The notes under the pieces: model-generated
What the model saw: only the letters and a program-made list of their open reading frames with translations
Databases searched by the model: none
Told to the model about the DNA's origin: nothing
Position numbers and translations under genes: made by a program
Shown: positions 55,326 to 63,318 of the stretch, piece by piece
How the letters are laid out: the number at the start of each line of letters is the position of its first letter
How positions within the stretch are numbered: position 1 is the stretch's first letter
From: Bhargavaea changchunensis
GTDB taxonomy: Bacteria; Bacillota; Bacilli; Bacillales_A; Planococcaceae
DNA length: 64,000 nt
Direction: 5' to 3'
Assembly: GCF_042665595.1 (NCBI RefSeq)
Contig: NZ_JBHTCT010000012.1
Span: 62,001-126,000 of the forward strand

Positions 55326-56141
55326 ATGAATCAACTGAAAATGTATATCGTATCCGATTCGATCGGCGAGACCGGAGATCTGGTGGCAAAAGCGGCAATC
55401 AGCCAGTTCCGCAAGGACTTTGAATCAACCGCCGTCAAGCGGATTCCGCATGTGGAATCGACCGACCAGCTCCATGAAATCACGGAAATCGCCGCCGAGC
55501 AGCATGCCATCATCCTCTACACTTTGGTAAAGGAAGAGATGAGGACCTATATCCGGCGGGAGTGTGAGCGAAGAAATATCCCATCAATCGACCTTCTTGG
55601 CCCGATCATCGATGTAATCGGCAATACGCTGAACGAGCGGGCCTCTGAGGAGCCCGGACGCGTCCGCATGCTGGATGAAGACTATTTCCAGAAAATCGAG
55701 GCAATCGAATTTGCCGTCAAGTACGATGACGGCAGGGATCCCCGGGGCCTGCTGCTGGCGGACATTGTCCTCATCGGGGTGTCACGCACATCCAAGACCC
55801 CATTGTCCCAATACCTTGCACATAAGCGCTATAAGGTCGCAAACGTGCCGCTCGTTCCGGAAGTGAACCCTCCCGAAGAGCTGTTCAAAATTGACCCGGA
55901 TAAGTGCTTCGGGCTCGTGATTTCGCCGGAGAAACTGAACTCGATACGCAAAGAGCGGCTGAAGGCGCTCGGATTGAAAGATGATGCGAATTATGCGAAA
56001 ATCGAGAGAATCAAAGCAGAAATCGATCATTTCTACTCGGTGGCGGACAAGATCGGCTGCAGGGTCATTGATGTGACCGACCGGGCAGTCGAAGAGACCG
56101 CCAACATTATTCTGAATATCAAGCAGAAGCGTGAACGATGA
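55326..56141 (+). CDS. ppsR: PPDK/PEP synthase regulatory kinase-pyrophosphorylase (YqfL)
   Basis: A 271-residue DUF299 protein, MNQLKMYIVSDSIGETGDLV..., with a P-loop (VLIGVSRTSKTPLSQYLAHK, about residues 149-168). Family members use ADP to inactivate pyruvate, phosphate dikinase by threonine phosphorylation and reverse it with phosphate. It starts 10 bases after ccpN with GAGAGGTG, so both are likely one operon about the pyruvate/PEP node. No target enzyme gene lies in the window, so whether it acts on PPDK or PEP synthase is open. An ORF extending upstream to 55188 overlaps ccpN and is rejected. Confidence 0.92.
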   Translation: MNQLKMYIVSDSIGETGDLVAKAAISQFRKDFESTAVKRIPHVESTDQLHEITEIAAEQHAIILYTLVKEEMRTYIRRECERRNIPSIDLLGPIIDVIGNTLNERASEEPGRVRMLDEDYFQKIEAIEFAVKYDDGRDPRGLLLADIVLIGVSRTSKTPLSQYLAHKRYKVANVPLVPEVNPPEELFKIDPDKCFGLVISPEKLNSIRKERLKALGLKDDANYAKIERIKAEIDHFYSVADKIGCRVIDVTDRAVEETANIILNIKQKRER

Positions 56142-56146
56142 ACGGC

Positions 56147-56180
56147 AGAACCGCCTCTTCGGAAGGCCGGTTCTTTTTTT
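56147..56180 (+). terminator. Terminator after ppsR
   Basis: AGAACCG, an inner CCTCTTCGGAAGG hairpin, CGGTTCT, then seven T's. Confidence 0.85.
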
Positions 56181-56231
56181 GCAGCCGTTTCAGAAAGTAT
56201 CGCTGAAGTTCAAGAAAATGTTCTTTAATGG

Positions 56232-56260
56232 TGGAAATGTACGGTGAAGCGTATTATAAT
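56232..56260 (+). promoter_or_regulatory. SigA-type promoter of dnaG-sigA
   Basis: TGGAAA, a 17 bp spacer and a perfect TATAAT. The leader to dnaG is about 130 bases and holds a partial hairpin (TGCGC 56279-56283 with GCGCA 56310-56314, then six T's) and a direct repeat GTACGACC twice at 56364-56379. Confidence 0.7.
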
Positions 56261-56397
56261 TGTATATTGTGAATAAAATGCGCGTAGTGGGCAGTTTTCT
56301 TCCCTCCTGCGCACTTTTTTGTCGAAGAATGAAGGATTCTCTTCTTGAATCTCGAATTCGAGAGTACGACCGTACGACCGAAAGTGTGGTGTGAAGG

Positions 56398-58218
56398 ATG
56401 AAACGGATTCCTGAGGAGAAGATCGAAACAATCCGTTCCCAGACAGATATTGTCGGACTGATCGGTGAGTATGTCCAGTTGACGAAGAGGGGAAGGAACT
56501 GGTTCGGGCTGTGCCCGTTCCATGATGAAAATTCTCCATCTTTCTCGGTGTCCGAGGACAAGCAGATGTTCCACTGCTTCGGTTGCGGGGCAGGCGGGAA
56601 TGCCATCACGTTCGTCATGGATGTCGAAAACCTGTCGTTCGTTGAGGCAGTGGCCAAACTGGGAGCACGTACTGGAGTCGAGGTGGAGACGGGTGAGGGT
56701 GCCGGCAGTGAACGGCAGATTCCCTCAGGCCACCGACGGCTTCTGGATGCGCACAGGTACGCGGCAGAATTTTACCGTCATCTGCTTCTGAATACGGTGG
56801 AAGGGGAGGTAGCGCTCGAATATCTGCGCGGACGCGGCTTCACGAAAGAAATCATCGATAAGTTCGGTATCGGCTGGTCGCTGGGCAGCCGGGAATCGCT
56901 TGTCACCCTTCTGAGGCGAAAAGGCTTCAGCGAGGAAGAGATGGCGGAAGCCGGATTGGCCATCCTGCCCGAAAACGGAAATGGTGCGTTTGACCGATTC
57001 CGGAACCGTGTCATGTTTCCTCTCCTCGATATGAACGGGAAAACGGTGGGGTTCTCCGGACGAGTCATCGAAAAGACCGGAAACGAACCAAAGTACCTGA
57101 ACAGCCCCGAGTCACCGATCTTCAACAAGAGCGAAATTCTCTATAATTACCACAATGCACGTCTCGCAGCCCGCAAATCGGGTAATGTAATATTGTTTGA
57201 AGGATTCATGGATGTCATTTCGGCGGATGCCGCAGGGATCCAGTCCGGTGTCGCCCTGATGGGCACATCGATGTCGGACAAGCATCTTTCGATGCTGGGG
57301 CGTGTGACCAACGAGGTCATCATCTGTACCGATGGCGATAACGCGGGATGGGAAGCGGCAAGAAGGTTCAGCCGGATGTTCCCCTCAAACCGCCTGGACG
57401 CCAAGGTGGCCATCGTGCCCGAAGGCATGGATCCGGATGATTACCTTAAAAAGTACGGAGGAGAGGCATTCAGGGAAACAATCATCGGCCAGCCGCATAC
57501 ACTTTTGTCGTTCTCGATGATGTATGCCAAACGTGATAAAAACCTGAAGAATGAAAATGATCTCCTTCAGTATATCCACGAAGTTCTGGAGGAACTGGCC
57601 GGGAAGACTACCCCTGTCGAGCGTGACCTTTACCTGAAGCAGCTTGCAGAGGAAACGGGCGTCTCTGTGGAGGCGCTCACTGCGCAGTTCAGGAAATCGG
57701 AAGCCCGCCATACCCGGAAGGAAAGGAACGCTCCGCCGCCGGAAAACCCGCCTTCAGAGCCGGCCATTCCGCGCGGGAAAACCCGGAAATCCCCTATTGC
57801 GAGGGCAGAGCGGATTATTTTATCCCACATGCTCCGTGACGGAGCACTTTTCGCCAGGTTCAGGGATTCAGGGGAAGGCAGCCCGTTCTTCCATGATGAA
57901 TATACAGCGATTTTCGTCAGACTTGCAGGATTTTATGAGGAATATGGCGAACCGGATGTACATCGCTTCTGTGAAACGCTGGACGATCCTGAACTGAGGA
58001 AAATCGTCATGGAAACAGCGATGAACGAGTTTTCGGGCGAACACGCCGAAGAAGAGATTCGGGACAGCATGCGCCATATTACGAAATACAGGATCGAGAT
58101 GGAAATCAGCGAAAAACTGCAACAATCGAAGGAAGCGGAAAAGATGAGCAATCTGAGCCGTGCCCTTGAACTATCCAGGGAAATTATCGCATTGAGGAAG
58201 TCCTTGTCGGCAATCTGA
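56398..58218 (+). CDS. dnaG: DNA primase DnaG
   Basis: A 606-residue primase that makes RNA primers for replication. The zinc ribbon has C39, H42, C60 and C63 (CPFH ... CFGC). The polymerase core carries the TOPRIM motifs VILFEGFMDVISADAAG (about 262-278) and IICTDGDNAGWEAA (about 305). The C-terminal helicase-binding domain (from about 455) follows a Pro-rich linker (NAPPPENPPSEPAIPRG). The ATG at 56398 has GTGAAGG upstream. dnaG-sigA is the classic macromolecular-synthesis pair. Confidence 0.98.
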   Translation: MKRIPEEKIETIRSQTDIVGLIGEYVQLTKRGRNWFGLCPFHDENSPSFSVSEDKQMFHCFGCGAGGNAITFVMDVENLSFVEAVAKLGARTGVEVETGEGAGSERQIPSGHRRLLDAHRYAAEFYRHLLLNTVEGEVALEYLRGRGFTKEIIDKFGIGWSLGSRESLVTLLRRKGFSEEEMAEAGLAILPENGNGAFDRFRNRVMFPLLDMNGKTVGFSGRVIEKTGNEPKYLNSPESPIFNKSEILYNYHNARLAARKSGNVILFEGFMDVISADAAGIQSGVALMGTSMSDKHLSMLGRVTNEVIICTDGDNAGWEAARRFSRMFPSNRLDAKVAIVPEGMDPDDYLKKYGGEAFRETIIGQPHTLLSFSMMYAKRDKNLKNENDLLQYIHEVLEELAGKTTPVERDLYLKQLAEETGVSVEALTAQFRKSEARHTRKERNAPPPENPPSEPAIPRGKTRKSPIARAERIILSHMLRDGALFARFRDSGEGSPFFHDEYTAIFVRLAGFYEEYGEPDVHRFCETLDDPELRKIVMETAMNEFSGEHAEEEIRDSMRHITKYRIEMEISEKLQQSKEAEKMSNLSRALELSREIIALRKSLSAI

Positions 58219-58249
58219 GTGTGCCGGCTTTTGCAGGAGGAGGAGTAAA

Positions 58250-59362
58250 ATGGCAGACCTTTCAGGGCAGTCTAATGAGCATGAACACGAAATGACAATT
58301 GAGGAAATGAAGACGCAACTGCTTGAACAGGGCAAGAAAGCAGGCGAGTTGTCGTTTGACTATGTAACGGAGAAATTATCCGCTTTTGATATGGAACCGG
58401 ATCATTTCGAGGAATTCCTCGATCAACTCGAGGAACAGGGAATCGAAATCGAGCGCAAAGGAAAGGGCCAGAAAGGCGAAGAAGGTGAAGAAGAGGAATT
58501 TGACCTCAATGACCTGAGCGTCCCGCCCGGCGTCAAGATCAATGACCCTGTCAGAATGTATCTGAAAGAGATCGGCCGTGTCGACCTCCTTTCTGCGGAA
58601 GAGGAAATCTCACTGGCCAAACGCATTGAGGACGGGGATGAGGAAGCGAAAAAACGCCTGGCGGAAGCCAACCTTCGCCTCGTCGTATCGATTGCCAAGC
58701 GTTACGTAGGGCGGGGCATGCTCTTCCTCGACCTCATTCAGGAAGGGAACATGGGCCTGATCAAAGCGGTAGAGAAATTCGACTACCGTAAAGGGTTCAA
58801 GTTCAGTACCTATGCAACATGGTGGATCCGCCAGGCCATCACACGCGCGATTGCCGACCAGGCAAGGACCATCCGGATTCCTGTCCACATGGTTGAGACA
58901 ATCAATAAACTGATCCGTGTCCAGCGCCAGCTGCTTCAGGATCTCGGCCGCGAACCGACTCCGGAAGAGATCGGCGAAGAAATGGACTTGCCTGCGGAGA
59001 AGGTTCGGGAGATCCTGAAAATCGCACAGGAGCCGGTTTCGCTCGAGACGCCGATCGGGGAAGAAGATGACTCGCATCTGGGAGATTTCATTGAAGATTC
59101 CGAGGCTCAGTCACCGTCTGACCATGCCGCGTACGAACTGCTCAAAGAGCAGTTGGAAGACGTCTTGGACACACTGACTGACCGCGAAGAGAATGTGCTC
59201 CGTCTCCGCTTCGGTCTTGATGACGGAAGGACAAGGACACTTGAAGAAGTCGGCAAGGTTTTCGGTGTCACCCGCGAACGGATCCGACAGATCGAAGCGA
59301 AAGCATTGCGCAAGCTGCGCCATCCATCCCGTTCGAAGAGGCTCAAAGATTTTCTCGAATAA
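58250..59362 (+). CDS. sigA: Primary sigma factor SigA (RpoD)
   Basis: A 370-residue housekeeping sigma factor. Region 1.1 is acidic (residues 1-95); region 1.2/2 begins NDPVRMYLKEIGRVDLLSAE; region 2.4 shows FKFSTYATWWIRQAITRAIA; region 3 has REPTPEEIGEEMDLPAEKV; and region 4.2 ends with EEVGKVFGVTRERIRQIEAK. GGAGGAGGAG precedes the ATG. It follows dnaG by 31 bases in the same transcript. The many -10/-35 sites in the window match its expected consensus. Confidence 0.99.
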   Translation: MADLSGQSNEHEHEMTIEEMKTQLLEQGKKAGELSFDYVTEKLSAFDMEPDHFEEFLDQLEEQGIEIERKGKGQKGEEGEEEEFDLNDLSVPPGVKINDPVRMYLKEIGRVDLLSAEEEISLAKRIEDGDEEAKKRLAEANLRLVVSIAKRYVGRGMLFLDLIQEGNMGLIKAVEKFDYRKGFKFSTYATWWIRQAITRAIADQARTIRIPVHMVETINKLIRVQRQLLQDLGREPTPEEIGEEMDLPAEKVREILKIAQEPVSLETPIGEEDDSHLGDFIEDSEAQSPSDHAAYELLKEQLEDVLDTLTDREENVLRLRFGLDDGRTRTLEEVGKVFGVTRERIRQIEAKALRKLRHPSRSKRLKDFLE

Positions 59363-59373
59363 TGAACAGCCAG

Positions 59374-59404
59374 CCGCGGTTTCAACTGAAACCGCGGTTT
59401 TTTT
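59374..59404 (+). terminator. Terminator after sigA
   Basis: CCGCGGTTTCA, loop AC, TGAAACCGCGG, followed by seven T's. Confidence 0.92.
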
Positions 59405-59479
59405 ATGTTTCGAAACTGGCAATTAACCAACTGCTAAAACAATACAATATCAATGTTTATCCGAAACAGGCAATGAAGG

Positions 59480-59509
59480 TTGTTAAGCGAGCGCTCGTTC
59501 AGTTATACT
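59480..59509 (+). promoter_or_regulatory. Promoter with palindromic operator before the acyl-CoA dehydrogenase
   Basis: TTGTTA (59480-59485), an 18 bp spacer and TATACT (59504-59509). The spacer holds a perfect 10 bp palindrome CGAGCGCTCG (59488-59497) within a looser TnAnCGAGCGCTCGnTnA. Position and symmetry suggest a TetR-type repressor site. Confidence 0.6.
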
Positions 59510-59544
59510 GTCTTTGAAAGCGTATTCACAAAGGGGGATGCAAC

Positions 59545-60684
59545 GTGAACTTTGATCTGACTGATGAGCAGCAGATGATCCGGAAGACGATCAGGGAATT
59601 TGCAGACGAAGTCGTGGCGCCGGGGGCTATAGAGCGCGACAGGACGAAGGAATTCCCGAAGGAAATCTTCCGCCAGCTTGGAGAAATGGGAATGATGGGA
59701 CTTCCATTCGGTGAGGAATACGGTGGAGCAGGTGCCGATACCGTCAGCTTCGCCATCGTGACGGAGGAGCTGAGCCGGGCGTGCGCTTCAACGGGGATCA
59801 CATACTCGGCCCACATTTCACTCGGGGGAGCGCCTCTGAATCTTTTCGGGACGGAAGAACAAAAGCAAAAATATCTTGTGCCGATCTGTACGGGTGAATC
59901 CCTGGGGGCATTTGGTCTGACAGAACCGAATGCAGGCTCTGATGCAGGCGGAACGCAGACGACGGCAAAGTCGGATGGGGACGACTTTGTCATCAATGGC
60001 AGCAAGGTGTTCATTACGAATGCAAGCCATGCCAAGCATCTCGCACTCACCGCCATCACCGGTATGGAAGGCGGCAAAAAGGAGATTTCCGCCATCATTG
60101 TTCCCACAGATGCGAATGGGTTCAAGGTGATCGACAATTATGAAAAGATGGGACTGAACGCATCCAATACGACGGAACTCGTGCTTGAAAATGTCCGTGT
60201 TCCTCAAGAAAATCTGCTAGGCAAACGGGGCAACGGATTCCGCCAATTCCTTGTCACACTTGACGGCGGCAGGATCGGAATCGGAGCCATGGCAGTCGGA
60301 ATCGCCCAGGCTGCCTTTGACAGGTCTCTCCAATATGCCAAGGAACGCAAACAGTTCGGCCGCGCCATCGCAGATTTCCAGGTGAACCAGTTTAAGCTGG
60401 CGGACATGGCACTCAAAATTGAGCTGGCGAGAACCATGGTTTATAAGGCAGCCTGGCTGAAAGACCAAGGACGCCCATTTTCCAAAGAAGCCGCGATGTG
60501 CAAACTCTACGCATCCGAAATCGCCATGGAAGTGGCTGATGAGGCCATCCAGCTGCATGGGGGATACGGTTACATGAAAGAGTATGAGGTGGAACGCTAT
60601 ATGCGCGATGCGAAACTTTTGGAAATCGGTGAAGGGACATCTGAAGTCCAGCATATGGTTATCGCACGCCAGATCGGTGTGTAA
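59545..60684 (+). CDS. Acyl-CoA dehydrogenase
   Basis: A 379-residue FAD enzyme of the acyl-CoA dehydrogenase family, full length (about 380). Visible motifs: the N-terminal helical domain, FGLTEPNAGSDAGGTQTTA (FAD/substrate loop), the C-terminal helical domain with KERKQFGRAIADFQVNQF, QLHGGYGYMKEYEVERYMRD, and the catalytic glutamate in LEIGEGTSEVQ (E363). This Glu placement is typical of short- to medium-chain enzymes such as butyryl-CoA dehydrogenase; the chain-length preference is inference. The GTG start has AAGGGGG seven bases upstream. It stands alone between sigA and cccA, where B. subtilis has no such gene, under a promoter with an operator. Confidence 0.93.
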   Translation: MNFDLTDEQQMIRKTIREFADEVVAPGAIERDRTKEFPKEIFRQLGEMGMMGLPFGEEYGGAGADTVSFAIVTEELSRACASTGITYSAHISLGGAPLNLFGTEEQKQKYLVPICTGESLGAFGLTEPNAGSDAGGTQTTAKSDGDDFVINGSKVFITNASHAKHLALTAITGMEGGKKEISAIIVPTDANGFKVIDNYEKMGLNASNTTELVLENVRVPQENLLGKRGNGFRQFLVTLDGGRIGIGAMAVGIAQAAFDRSLQYAKERKQFGRAIADFQVNQFKLADMALKIELARTMVYKAAWLKDQGRPFSKEAAMCKLYASEIAMEVADEAIQLHGGYGYMKEYEVERYMRDAKLLEIGEGTSEVQHMVIARQIGV

Positions 60685-60750
60685 GTAATCAGGGCACGTC
60701 GGACATTTGCCGAATTTGTCACAAAGTCGCAAATCTTTCCCGGCTAATGC

Positions 60751-60779
60751 TTTCAGTTTTCGGGGGAATGCAGTACAAT
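60751..60779 (+). promoter_or_regulatory. Candidate promoter of cccA
   Basis: TTTCAG, a 17 bp spacer and TACAAT. The rest of the 154-base gap after the acyl-CoA dehydrogenase shows no terminator that I can see. Confidence 0.45.
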
Positions 60780-60838
60780 ATGTATTGTTCACTGTATATA
60801 ACTGTACAGCTATCTCACGGAAAAGGGGGTTTTAGTCG

Positions 60839-61240
60839 ATGAACAGAAATCCTGTCGTACCTTATATCCTGATCATGGCCCTCGGAATCGGCCTTATTTT
60901 CTTCATGTCTCTGTATGGACTGGATAACCAGGAAGAAATCGCAGCCGACCAGGAGCAATCCGAGGAAGGCGGCGCTACCGCTGAAGGTGAAGCCGGCGGA
61001 GAAGGCGGAGACGAAGCTTCTTCCGGTGACTTTGATCCGGAGGCACTTGCTCAAGGGAAATGTGTTTCCTGCCACGGCCAGAACTATGAAGGTTCGGTCG
61101 GACCTAGCCTGGTCGGCCTTGACCTCAGCCAGGATGAAGTTAAAGACGTCCTGAAGAACGGTAAAGGCGCAATGCCTGGCGGTCTCGTCCCGGACGAGAA
61201 CCTCGATGCGATGGCTGAATGGGTGCTTTCGCTTCAATAA
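60839..61240 (+). CDS. cccA: Membrane-bound cytochrome c550
   Basis: A 133-residue c-type cytochrome. One N-terminal helix (VPYILIMALGIGLIFFMSLY, residues 7-26) anchors it; a Glu/Gly-rich linker of about 35 residues follows; then a small class I cytochrome domain with CVSCH (C75, C78, H79) and the axial methionine in KGAMPGG (M112). It carries electrons on the outer face of the membrane in the respiratory chain. AAAGGGGG precedes the ATG. Position after sigA matches B. subtilis cccA, apart from the inserted acyl-CoA dehydrogenase. Confidence 0.96.
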   Translation: MNRNPVVPYILIMALGIGLIFFMSLYGLDNQEEIAADQEQSEEGGATAEGEAGGEGGDEASSGDFDPEALAQGKCVSCHGQNYEGSVGPSLVGLDLSQDEVKDVLKNGKGAMPGGLVPDENLDAMAEWVLSLQ

Positions 61241-61257
61241 TGAATTCGCTCTTGAAG

Positions 61258-61287
61258 CCCTTATCCGGACATCCGGATAAGGGTTTT
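61258..61287 (+). terminator. Terminator after cccA
   Basis: CCCTTATCCGGA, loop CA, TCCGGATAAGGG, followed by TTTT. Confidence 0.88.
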
Positions 61288-61335
61288 ATCTTTTTACAGA
61301 TTGTTGTTTACAATTGCAGAAGGAGGTGTCGGCAG

Positions 61336-62055
61336 ATGAATGTGAATAAGCTTTCCAAGCGGCTGCAGGCGGTCGCTTCGCGCATCGGAAATGATGCCGT
61401 ACTGGCGGACATCGGAAGCGATCATGCTTACCTTCCTGCCCATCTGGTTCTCACGGACCGGATCCGCAGGGGAATAGCAGGAGAGGTGGCCAGGGGGCCT
61501 TTTGAATCTGCCGAAGCGACCATTCGGGAGACCGGTCTCGAAGGTAAAGTGATAGCCCGGCTGGCGGACGGACTTGAAGCCATCCGTGAAGAGGACGGAG
61601 TGGATACGGTTTCCATAGCAGGAATGGGGGGGCCGCTGATCGCCTCGATCCTTGAGAACGGCAAAGAACGCCTTTCAGGCGTCAGGCGGCTGGTACTCCA
61701 GCCGAACATCCATGCGGGTGCAATCCGATCGTGGGCGGTTGCCAATGGATGGCACATCATTGAGGAGGACATCCTTGAGGAAGACGGAAAGATCTATGAG
61801 GTGATTGTGCTTGAACGGGGTAAGGCGATCTATGATGATTTGCAGCTCAGATTCGGCCCGTACCTGTCAGAGAGGCAACCGCCTGCATTCAGGAAAAAGT
61901 GGGAACGTGAAGCCGCTTCGCTACGGAAAATCATTGATAGGATGCAGGAAGCATCCCCTTCCGAAGAGCGTGACATCAAAGAAGCGAAACTGAAGCGCTC
62001 ACTTTACGAAATCTTGGAGGTGCTCGGAAATGGAGAAGAAAACGACCGTCAATGA
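61336..62055 (+). CDS. trmK: tRNA m1A22 methyltransferase TrmK (YqfN)
   Basis: A 239-residue SAM methyltransferase that makes N1-methyladenosine at position 22 of tRNA. The Rossmann motif is VLADIGSDHAYLPAHLV (about residues 22-38), with IAGEVARGPFESAEATIRE and VSIAGMGGPLIASIL as family motifs, and a C-terminal coiled coil (KKWEREAASLRKIIDRMQEA). The ATG at 61336 has AGGAGGTG upstream; an ORF reaching 61219 overlaps cccA and its terminator. Overlaps yqfO by 26 bases. Confidence 0.94.
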   Translation: MNVNKLSKRLQAVASRIGNDAVLADIGSDHAYLPAHLVLTDRIRRGIAGEVARGPFESAEATIRETGLEGKVIARLADGLEAIREEDGVDTVSIAGMGGPLIASILENGKERLSGVRRLVLQPNIHAGAIRSWAVANGWHIIEEDILEEDGKIYEVIVLERGKAIYDDLQLRFGPYLSERQPPAFRKKWEREAASLRKIIDRMQEASPSEERDIKEAKLKRSLYEILEVLGNGEENDRQ

Positions 62056-63151
62056 CATTATCCGGCTGATGGAAGAATGGGCCCCGAAGAAATTCGCCTA
62101 TGACTGGGATCCGGTCGGGCTGCAGATCGGAAGGCCCGATGCCCCTGCAGAAAAAGTCCTCGTCACCCTGGATGTGACGGAAGATGTGATCAGGGAGGCC
62201 GCTGAAGCCGGCGCGGGGTTAATCATCGCCCATCACCCGCCGCTGTTCCGCCCGCTGAAATCGGTCCGGACCGATACACCTCATGGAAGAATCGTGGAAC
62301 TGAGTCTCCGCCTGGGGATTTCGGTATATGTCGCCCATACGAATCTCGATGTGGCGCCTGGCGGCGTAAACGATATGCTTGCACGAAAACTCGGCCTCTC
62401 AGGCATCACAATCTTGGAAGAGACCTACAGGGAGCCGCTGTTCAAGCTGGCTGTCTTCACACCGCACGATAGTGTTGAAAAAGTCCGCAAGGCGCTAGGT
62501 GATGCAGGCGCTGGCGCTATCGGGGATTACACACACTGCAGCTATGAACTGGAAGGGACGGGACGCTTTACCCCGACGGATGGGGCCGACCCGTACATCG
62601 GCAGCGTCGGGAAGGAAGAGGCTGTCCCTGAAACGAAAATTGAGGTGGTGCTGACGGGATCGATCCGTGAGCGTGTCGAGCAGGCCATGATCGAAGCGCA
62701 CCCGTATGAAGAGCCGGCCTATGACTTTTTCGTACTTGACCAAAGACTCGAGGAGTATGGAATCGGGCGGGTCGGCAGCCTGCCTGAACCAATGACTTTG
62801 GAAACCTTCGCCGACCATGTCAAGGAACGGATGGGCGTACCGGCGTTACGCGTTGTGGATGGAGGAAATGAAGAAATCCGGAACGTGGCTGTGCTGGGGG
62901 GATCCGGCGCCAAGTATGTCGGTGCAGCAGTCGGGAAAAAGGCAGACGTGCTCGTGACAGGGGACATCGACTTCCATACTGCACAGGATGCCGCAAACCT
63001 CGGCCTCTCCATTGTCGATCCCGGCCACCATATCGAACGGATCATGGTCGGCGGTGTCCGGGAGCATCTGGAACAGGAAGCCCAAAAAGCCGGCATCAAC
63101 TGCGAATTCATCGAATCGGCGATCATCACCGAACCATTCAAGTTTATGTGA
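62030..63151 (+). CDS. yqfO: Nif3-like dinuclear metal protein YqfO
   Basis: A 373-residue Nif3/DUF34 protein. Metal ligands lie in IIAHHPPLFRPLKS and YVAHTNLDVAPGGVND in the N-terminal half, and in DIDFHTAQDAANLGLSIVD and PGHHIERIM in the C-terminal half. Between them is the PII-like insert (about 130-230) of the longer, Gram-positive form. It is proposed to act on GTP cyclohydrolase I or metal homeostasis in various species; its true role is unsettled. It is always next to trmK in Bacillales. Confidence 0.93.
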   Translation: MEKKTTVNDIIRLMEEWAPKKFAYDWDPVGLQIGRPDAPAEKVLVTLDVTEDVIREAAEAGAGLIIAHHPPLFRPLKSVRTDTPHGRIVELSLRLGISVYVAHTNLDVAPGGVNDMLARKLGLSGITILEETYREPLFKLAVFTPHDSVEKVRKALGDAGAGAIGDYTHCSYELEGTGRFTPTDGADPYIGSVGKEEAVPETKIEVVLTGSIRERVEQAMIEAHPYEEPAYDFFVLDQRLEEYGIGRVGSLPEPMTLETFADHVKERMGVPALRVVDGGNEEIRNVAVLGGSGAKYVGAAVGKKADVLVTGDIDFHTAQDAANLGLSIVDPGHHIERIMVGGVREHLEQEAQKAGINCEFIESAIITEPFKFM

Positions 63152-63237
63152 GATGCCGTTTGCCTCAATAAGCCTTATGGCGGATTGAAGCAAGGGCCCG
63201 CAGCGGAAATCCGGAGGATTTCAAGGGAAAGAATAAA

Positions 63238-63277
63238 ACTGCAGACAAAGGAGCTATACACTCACTTTGTCTACAGT
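63238..63277 (+). repeat. Long inverted repeat after yqfO
   Basis: ACTGCAGACAAAG pairs with CTTTGTCTACAGT (12 of 13 pairs, one mismatch) around a 14-base loop. It lies 3 bases before a second hairpin, the real terminator. The preceding bases 63152-63237 show no gene. Confidence 0.6.
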
Positions 63278-63280
63278 TTG

Positions 63281-63315
63281 AACGGGACTGTCCATGATGG
63301 ACAGTCCCGTTTTAT
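63281..63315. terminator. Terminator between yqfO and ispH
   Basis: AACGGGACTGTCC, loop ATGAT, GGACAGTCCCGTT, then TTT. It separates the convergent genes yqfO and ispH. Confidence 0.85.
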
Positions 63316-63318
63316 TTG

